Shown here: positions 59,212 to 64,000 of the stretch, in pieces
How the letters are laid out: the number at the start of each line of letters is the position of its first letter
Position numbering within the stretch: the stretch's first letter is position 1
NCBI RefSeq assembly: GCF_020857975.1
Contig: NZ_JACWUO010000004.1
Location: 219,147 to 283,146, forward strand
Origin: Stenotrophomonas rhizophila
Lineage (GTDB): Bacteria; Pseudomonadota; Gammaproteobacteria; Xanthomonadales; Xanthomonadaceae
Direction of reading: 5' to 3'
Length of the DNA: 64,000 nucleotides
Position numbers and translations under genes: made by a program
Notes under the pieces: model-generated
Databases searched by the model: none
What the model saw: only the letters and a program-made list of their open reading frames with translations
What the model was told of the DNA's origin: nothing

Positions 59212-60957
59212 TCAACGTGGATCGAACGCCGCCCGGGGCAGGCCCTGGCAGTGCCACGTGGCGGCGGCCAGGTCGATGGTAGTGCCGGCGGCAACGCCGC
59301 GCCTCTGGTTGACCGTGGCGGCGGTCTCCCACAGGCCAGGCAGGGCCGGGCCCTTGTCCAGCACCATCGCCTCCAGCGGACCATGCAGTGCGCTGGTGTA
59401 GTCCAGGTCCGGCACCACTACGCAGACGCGGGTGCCCGGCAGCGTGGCGGTCTGCTGCAGTACCTCGTCGAAGCGGGCCGCGTTGTCCGCAGAGTCGGCG
59501 AGCACGTGCAACGTGTCGTCGTCGCCCTGGCCCAGGCTGCGGTAGTGCACGTTGCCCGGTTCGAACAGGAACACGGTCATCTCCACGCGGGCGCGCAGGC
59601 TGGCCTGCGAGGGTGCCCTGCAGCTGTTGCGCGGCTGCAGGGTGGGGTTGTGCCGCAGGCTGCCGTCGCTCACGACCTGGGTGCTGAACAGCAGGCACAT
59701 GCCGCCGCCGATCTTCATGAAGACTTCGTAGTCCGCACCGGGTTCGGGAATGAACTGCAGCGACAGGTCGCTGGCGCAGCGGTAGTCGTTGGTATTCTCT
59801 ATGCGCGCATCGAAGATCAACGGCCGCCCGCCGGCCACCTCGACCTCCTGGTAGTTGGGCTTGGAGAACGCGAAGCTCTTCATGTTGCGCACGGTGTCGG
59901 TCTCGGGCATACCGAGCGAGACGTTGTCCGGGGCGCCGCCAAACACGCTGCCGATGGCCCGGCCCGCCGAACGCACCACCTGGACCTTGCCACTGTACTG
60001 CTCGCGGCAGGGCGCATCGGTGAGCATGGTGATGCCCTGGCCATTAGCGCCGAAGATGCGGATGCGCGATTTGGCAACAGCACCGTCGCCTTCCTTCGGG
60101 GTGCGGTTGGCGGCGGCCAGCTTGAGCGCAACGGCCTCCTCGTTAGCCACGTCCTGCAGCAGGTTGGGCAACTGCGTGGCGAACAGCTCTGCGCATTGTT
60201 CGGCAAGCTGCGTCGATGCGGCCTTGACCTTGGCGTAATCGTCGGCCTGCCATTCTTCAAGCGTGGCCACCTGCGGCGGCGCGGCGCACTTCACGCTGCG
60301 ACCCGCAGGCCCGCGCAGCACGCCGGCGATGGGGAAGCCGATCGTCAGGTCGTGGCGCAGTTCGTAGGCCGTGGCCCCGGGTGACAGCTTCTGGTAGACC
60401 AGCGCCCATTGCGCGGTGCTGGCTTCCAGCACATGGCTTTCGCCCGGAATGGCGCCGGGATGAGCGGCGAAGTAGCCATCCAGCCGGTCGCGCAGCAACC
60501 CGGGCAGGATGTCGTGGGCCGGGCTGGGGACGCCGGGGATGCGCTCGCCCTTGAGGTCGTCCTTGGAGAAGGTGTGGGTGGTGCCGGCTCCCCCGAGCGC
60601 GCGCAGAGCGAATTCACCCACCTTGAGCGCGGTGACTTTGGCGGTGTCGCTGCGCACGACCAAGCGCAGGCTGCCGTCGTCGTCGGGTTCGCCGCGCATG
60701 CCGGTGCCGGCGCGGGCGCGGATGCTGATCTGCCTGCGCCAGTCGATCGCGGTGGCCGGGGCGGCGATCGCGGTGCTGACGCTGGCGTCGGTGCTGCCGG
60801 TATCGGCTGCCGCGGCAGCGGCGACGACGGCGTCCGTCGAGTTGCTGTTCGCTGCGGCTGCAACGGCGGGGGCTGCCGGTTCGGCGGCGGTCGCCGGGCC
60901 GGCCAGCAACAGGCTGCACAGCAGGGTGGCGGGAAGGGTGTGATGTAGGGCTCTCAC
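59212..60957 (-). CDS. secreted hypothetical protein
   Basis: 581 residues. The GTG start is supported by AAGGAG about eight bases upstream. A signal peptide (LPATLLCSLLLAGPATA) is followed by a 50-residue Ala/Ser/Thr-rich linker and then a globular periplasmic or extracellular domain with about ten Cys. I see no enzyme motif (VVPDLDYTSALHGPLEAMV near the end is not diagnostic). It stands between the IS-truncated remnant and the chemotaxis genes, with its own terminator. Confidence 0.78.
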   Translation of the reverse strand: MRALHHTLPATLLCSLLLAGPATAAEPAAPAVAAAANSNSTDAVVAAAAAADTGSTDASVSTAIAAPATAIDWRRQISIRARAGTGMRGEPDDDGSLRLVVRSDTAKVTALKVGEFALRALGGAGTTHTFSKDDLKGERIPGVPSPAHDILPGLLRDRLDGYFAAHPGAIPGESHVLEASTAQWALVYQKLSPGATAYELRHDLTIGFPIAGVLRGPAGRSVKCAAPPQVATLEEWQADDYAKVKAASTQLAEQCAELFATQLPNLLQDVANEEAVALKLAAANRTPKEGDGAVAKSRIRIFGANGQGITMLTDAPCREQYSGKVQVVRSAGRAIGSVFGGAPDNVSLGMPETDTVRNMKSFAFSKPNYQEVEVAGGRPLIFDARIENTNDYRCASDLSLQFIPEPGADYEVFMKIGGGMCLLFSTQVVSDGSLRHNPTLQPRNSCRAPSQASLRARVEMTVFLFEPGNVHYRSLGQGDDDTLHVLADSADNAARFDEVLQQTATLPGTRVCVVVPDLDYTSALHGPLEAMVLDKGPALPGLWETAATVNQRRGVAAGTTIDLAAATWHCQGLPRAAFDPR

Positions 60958-61009
60958 GGTGGTGCTCCTTGGAGGTATCCGGGTGGTGCGGTGTTTCGTG
61001 CGCAGCTGC

Positions 61010-61028
61010 AGCCACGTAGGGCGTGGCT
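61010..61028. repeat. SMAG-like hairpin after cheB
   Basis: AGCCACG-TAGGG-CGTGGCT forms a perfect seven-base stem. Read on the minus strand it is GCAG-AGCCACG..., one base from the GTAG-type element layout. It lies 27 bases past the cheB stop. Confidence 0.5.
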
Positions 61029-61054
61029 CTGCCGGGAGAAGAACGAGGTGCGGG

Positions 61055-62125
61055 TCAGCTGCGGGCGAGGGCCATCAGGCGCTCGGCGATGCGCTCCAGC
61101 GGCACCATTTCCTCGGCGGCGCCGAGCTTGAACGCCGCGCCCGGCATGCCCCAGACCACACTGGTGGCTTCATCCTGCACCAGGGTCGGCGCGCCGGCGT
61201 TGCGCAGGTCGAGCAGGCCGCGCGCACCGTCGTCGCCCATGCCGGTGAGGATCGCGCCAATCGCATTGGCTCCTGCGCTTTCGGCCACCGAACGGAACAG
61301 CACGTCCACCGCCGGCTTGTGCCGGTTGACCGCCGGGCCGTCGTCGACCCGGCAGCGCCAGCGGGCGCCGTCGCGGATGATCCGCAGGTGCTTGCCGCCC
61401 GGCGGCAGGTAGGCGTGGCCCGGCAATACCGCTTCACCATCGCTGGCCTCGCGCACCGACATCGCCGAATGGCGGTCCAGGCGCTCGGCGAACGGGGTGC
61501 TGAAGGTGGCGGGCAGGTGCTGGGTCAGAACCACGGCCGGGGCGTCGGCCGGCATGCCTTCGAGCACCACGCGCAGCGCTTCGGTGCCGCCGGCCGAGGC
61601 GCCGATGGCGATCAGGCGGTCGGTGGTGCGGAACTGGATGCTGCGCGCCCGCGCTGCCGGCATCGCCGCTTCCAGGGTTATGCGCGGAGCGGGGGGGCGG
61701 GCGAGGGTGCGTACCCGCGAGCGGGCGGCCATCTTGACCTTGCCGATGATTTCCTCGGCGTAGGCCTGCAGGCCGCGGGCCACGTCGAATTTCGGCTTGG
61801 AGACGAAATCCACCGCGCCCAGTGCCAGCGCCTGCAGGGTGGTGTCGGCGCCGCGCTCGGTCAGCGAGGAGATCATCACCACCGGCAGCGGGTGCAGGCG
61901 CATCAGGTTTTCCAGGAACGCCAGCCCGTCCATGCGCGGCATTTCCACGTCCAGGGTGATCACATCCGGCGCCAGGCGCTTGATCTTCTCGCGGGCCAGC
62001 AACGGGTCGGCGGCGGTACCGACCACTTCGATGCCGGGATCGCTGTCGAGGATTTCGCTGAGCATCTGCCGGACGACGGCGGAGTCGTCGACGATCAGCA
62101 CGCGGCAAGGGCCGTTTTGGGTCAT
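61055..62125 (-). CDS. cheB: chemotaxis protein-glutamate methylesterase/deamidase CheB
   Basis: 356 residues. The receiver domain has Asp13-Asp14 and phospho-acceptor Asp59 ([13 protein letters not shown]). The C-terminal esterase has the triad Ser177 ([11 protein letters not shown]), His203 (TQHLP) and Asp299 (GMGDDGARG). It removes methyl groups from, and deamidates, MCP receptors for adaptation. Its start overlaps the cheD stop (ATGA), so cheR-cheD-cheB are translationally coupled. Confidence 0.96.
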   Translation of the reverse strand: MTQNGPCRVLIVDDSAVVRQMLSEILDSDPGIEVVGTAADPLLAREKIKRLAPDVITLDVEMPRMDGLAFLENLMRLHPLPVVMISSLTERGADTTLQALALGAVDFVSKPKFDVARGLQAYAEEIIGKVKMAARSRVRTLARPPAPRITLEAAMPAARARSIQFRTTDRLIAIGASAGGTEALRVVLEGMPADAPAVVLTQHLPATFSTPFAERLDRHSAMSVREASDGEAVLPGHAYLPPGGKHLRIIRDGARWRCRVDDGPAVNRHKPAVDVLFRSVAESAGANAIGAILTGMGDDGARGLLDLRNAGAPTLVQDEATSVVWGMPGAAFKLGAAEEMVPLERIAERLMALARS

Positions 62126-62718
62126 TCGAACAACTCCACGCCACCGGTGACCGGGGCCTTGGACAGGCGCGCACGCACCGCCGATTCGGTCGCGGCCACT
62201 TCGGCCTCGTGGGCATGCGGCAGGCGCTGGACGACTACCCGGCCGGTGGTGGCGAAGAACCACACCTTGCGCGGATGGATGCCGCACAGGTCTTCGGCCA
62301 GCACCGGGATATGCTCGGCCTGCAGGTACTGGCGCACGAACTCGGCGTTGCGGGTACCGACCGGGTTGCTGGTGAAACCCTTGAGTACGTTGGCGCCGCC
62401 GAACACCTTGGCTTCCAGGCGCTTGCGGTGGGCGCCGCGCTTGAGCAGGTCGTTGATCAGCAGTTCCATCGCGTAGCTGCCATAGCGCGCCGGTGCGCCG
62501 TCGCCGACATTGCCCTCGGGCAGCAGGAAGTGGTTCATGCCGCCAATCTTCAGCACCGGGTCGCGCAGGCAGGCGGCCACGCACGAGCCCAGCGTGGTGG
62601 TCAGCGCGGTGTCATCGTCCACCACCAGGTACTGGGTAGGCAGCAGCTTGGCCGCGGTGACCTTGAAGCGGCTGTCGTAGTAGCGCATCACCTCGTCGTT
62701 GCGTGCGGCCAGGTTCAT
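62122..62718 (-). CDS. cheD: chemoreceptor glutamine deamidase CheD
   Basis: 198 residues. The CheD signature is clear: [14 protein letters not shown] with the catalytic Cys, and [11 protein letters not shown] with the catalytic His. It deamidates specific Gln residues in MCPs and can interact with CheC-type phosphatases. It is flanked by four-base overlaps with cheR upstream and cheB downstream. A long N-terminal frame extension over cheR is not used. Confidence 0.95.
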   Translation of the reverse strand: MNLAARNDEVMRYYDSRFKVTAAKLLPTQYLVVDDDTALTTTLGSCVAACLRDPVLKIGGMNHFLLPEGNVGDGAPARYGSYAMELLINDLLKRGAHRKRLEAKVFGGANVLKGFTSNPVGTRNAEFVRQYLQAEHIPVLAEDLCGIHPRKVWFFATTGRVVVQRLPHAHEAEVAATESAVRARLSKAPVTGGVELFE

Positions 62719-63656
62719 GCCGGGGCCCCCGGGGCACGCTTGTACAGGGTGCGCCCGCACGGCTGGATCAGGTCGGCGGCGTGCAGGTAGTTCTCCGAGT
62801 GGCCGGTGTAGAGCAGGCCGTCGTTGCCCATGTGCTGGATCAGCCGCGAGAGGATGCCGCGCTGGGTGGGCTTGTCGAAATAGATCATCACGTTGCGGCA
62901 GAACAGCGCGTCGAACGGGCCGCCGACGTCGTAGCGGCTGGCCAGCAGGTTGAGCGGGCGGAAATCGATCAGCTCGCGCAGCGCCGGATGGACCCGGCAC
63001 TGGCCCTCGTTGGGGCCGCTGCCGCGCTGGAAGTAGCGCTTCTTGATCGCCGGGTCGAGCCCGGAGACGCGGTCGATCGCATACATGCCTCGGCTGGCGG
63101 TGGCCAGCACCTGGGTGTCCACGTCGGTGGCCAGGATGCGCACCGGCGGCTTGAGCGTGCCGAAGGCCTCGCAGGCGGTGATCGCCATGGAATAGGGTTC
63201 TTCGCCGGTGGAGGCCGCGCACGACCACAGCTGCAGGGTGCCGTGGCCGCCGCGCGCGCGCAGTTCGGTATCGAGCTTTTCGAAATGATGCGGTTCGCGG
63301 AAGAATGCGGTGAGGTTGGTGGTCAGCGCATTGGTGAAGGCCTGCCATTCCTCGCCGCCGTGCGCTTCGAGCTGGTCCAGGTAGTCGGAGAAATTGCGCA
63401 GGCCGAGCGCGCGCAGGCGCCGCGACAGGCGGCCATAGACCATGTCGCGCTTGGCCGGCGCCAGCGAGATGCCGACGCGCTGGTAGATCAGGTCGCAGAT
63501 GCGGCGGAAATCGCGGTCGGCGAACTCGAATTCGCGGCCATTCTGGGAGGCGGCGGCAGCCGAAACGGGGGGCGTGGACACGGGCGGGCTCGCTGTAGAG
63601 GGGCGTTGCGGTGGCCGAGCGGCCACCGCGAAGGATCGGTTCAGAATGCCTGCCAC
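62715..63656 (-). CDS. cheR: chemotaxis protein methyltransferase CheR
   Basis: 313 residues. SAM-dependent methylation of receptor glutamates. An Ala/Pro/Ser-rich N-terminal extension of about 40 residues precedes the CheR all-alpha domain ([20 protein letters not shown]), then the SAM site [19 protein letters not shown] and [14 protein letters not shown]. The GTG start at 63656 overlaps the MCP end by 16 bases; no clear ribosome site is present, so coupling with the MCP gene is likely. Confidence 0.94.
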   Translation of the reverse strand: MAGILNRSFAVAARPPQRPSTASPPVSTPPVSAAAASQNGREFEFADRDFRRICDLIYQRVGISLAPAKRDMVYGRLSRRLRALGLRNFSDYLDQLEAHGGEEWQAFTNALTTNLTAFFREPHHFEKLDTELRARGGHGTLQLWSCAASTGEEPYSMAITACEAFGTLKPPVRILATDVDTQVLATASRGMYAIDRVSGLDPAIKKRYFQRGSGPNEGQCRVHPALRELIDFRPLNLLASRYDVGGPFDALFCRNVMIYFDKPTQRGILSRLIQHMGNDGLLYTGHSENYLHAADLIQPCGRTLYKRAPGAPA

Positions 63657-64000
63657 TGGCCGTCGTCGGGCGTGCGGCCCTGCACCGGCGCGGTCGGCGC
63701 GTGCCGCGCCGGGCTGGCAGCGCTGCGGGTCGTGCGCGGTGCAGGCACGGCGATGCGTGCGGTGACTGCGCTAACCGCGGCGGCCACCTGGTTGTCCAGG
63801 CGGAAGATGGACACCGCATCGGCCAGCTGGGTGGCCTGTTCTTCCATCGAGCGCGCTGCGGCGGTGGCTTCTTCGACCAGGGCGGCGTTCTGCTGGGTGG
63901 TCTCGTCCATCTGCATCACGGTTTGGTTGACCTGTTCGATGCCGGCCGACTGTTCCTGCGAGGCCGCCGAGATCTCGGCCATGATGTCGGTCACCCGCTG
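63641..64000 (-). CDS. methyl-accepting chemotaxis protein, C-terminal end (partial)
   Basis: Only the last 119 residues are in the window; the gene continues past 64000. The end of the signalling coiled coil is visible ([40 protein letters not shown]), followed by a flexible tail of about 50 residues ending GQWQAF. An xWxxF pentapeptide at the very end is the docking site for CheR (and CheB), whose genes follow directly. The ligand domain is outside the window. Confidence 0.93.
   Translation of the reverse strand, partial: QRVTDIMAEISAASQEQSAGIEQVNQTVMQMDETTQQNAALVEEATAAARSMEEQATQLADAVSIFRLDNQVAAAVSAVTARIAVPAPRTTRSAASPARHAPTAPVQGRTPDDGQWQAF

Noticed and set aside
62719..63819. Long N-terminal extension of CheD over cheR
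   Set aside because: It overlaps cheR in another frame; the 198-residue CheD starting with an ATGA overlap is complete.

Overview
Organism. The window is GC-rich gammaproteobacterial chromosome, almost certainly Stenotrophomonas (Xanthomonadaceae). Three things support this. The housekeeping order dapB-carA-carB-greA-rpfE-recJ ... prfB ... lysS-rpfG-rpfC-rpfF-rpfB-acnA ... acnB(rpfA) is that of the Xanthomonas/Stenotrophomonas rpf (DSF quorum-sensing) region. Short GTAG-type palindromes (SMAG-like) lie between genes. An RND permease fragment sits upstream, at about the gene distance from rpfF that I recall for smeZ in S. maltophilia. The species is not determined.  Layout. 1-9.9 kb: end of an RND pump gene, two small lipoproteins, the EF-P paralogue EfpL, an SDR, and a minus-strand leucine/acyl-CoA group (methylglutaconyl-CoA hydratase, VOC protein, HMG-CoA lyase). 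A three-PAS GGDEF-EAL gene overlaps the end of the lyase gene. 9.9-12.4 kb: Fur-box-like site and feoA-feoB-small Cys-rich membrane protein. 12.6-22 kb: dapB, carA, a periplasmic hypothetical protein, carB, greA, rpfE, recJ. 22-22.9 kb: repeat-rich intergenic DNA (two SMAG elements, a dispersed repeat, seven CAACAG units, a long inverted repeat). 22.9-31.7 kb: a probably frameshifted SUKH (SMI1/KNR4) gene, two DUF1176 paralogues, a VIT/VWA/DUF2135 protein, a membrane LytTR regulator, prfB with its programmed +1 frameshift, and an MmyB-type regulator. 31.8-36.6 kb: aldehyde dehydrogenase, catabolic-type acetolactate synthase, lysS. 36.7-50.7 kb: the rpf core with acnA, a BamE-like protein, a VapBC-type toxin-antitoxin pair and acnB (rpfA). 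50.7-58.9 kb: a lower-GC accessory island with a two-gene Rhs polymorphic toxin, its likely immunity gene, gene remnants and a complete IS3-family element. 59.2-64 kb: a secreted hypothetical protein and the chemotaxis genes cheB-cheD-cheR with the end of an MCP gene, all on the minus strand.  How the parts work together. RpfF makes DSF, RpfB processes fatty acids released or used around it, RpfC senses DSF and phosphorylates RpfG, and RpfG is a HD-GYP c-di-GMP phosphodiesterase. In this window rpfC carries a -1 frameshift inside the second of two duplicated membrane sensor modules, so DSF perception may be broken (or the sequence has an error). The most unusual accessory system is the Rhs locus. 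A secreted Rhs shell protein ends in five fibronectin-III-like repeats. The closing Rhs core strands plus the toxin are encoded by a second gene that overlaps it by ATGA and has its own signal-like N-terminus. An immunity candidate overlaps that gene by one base.
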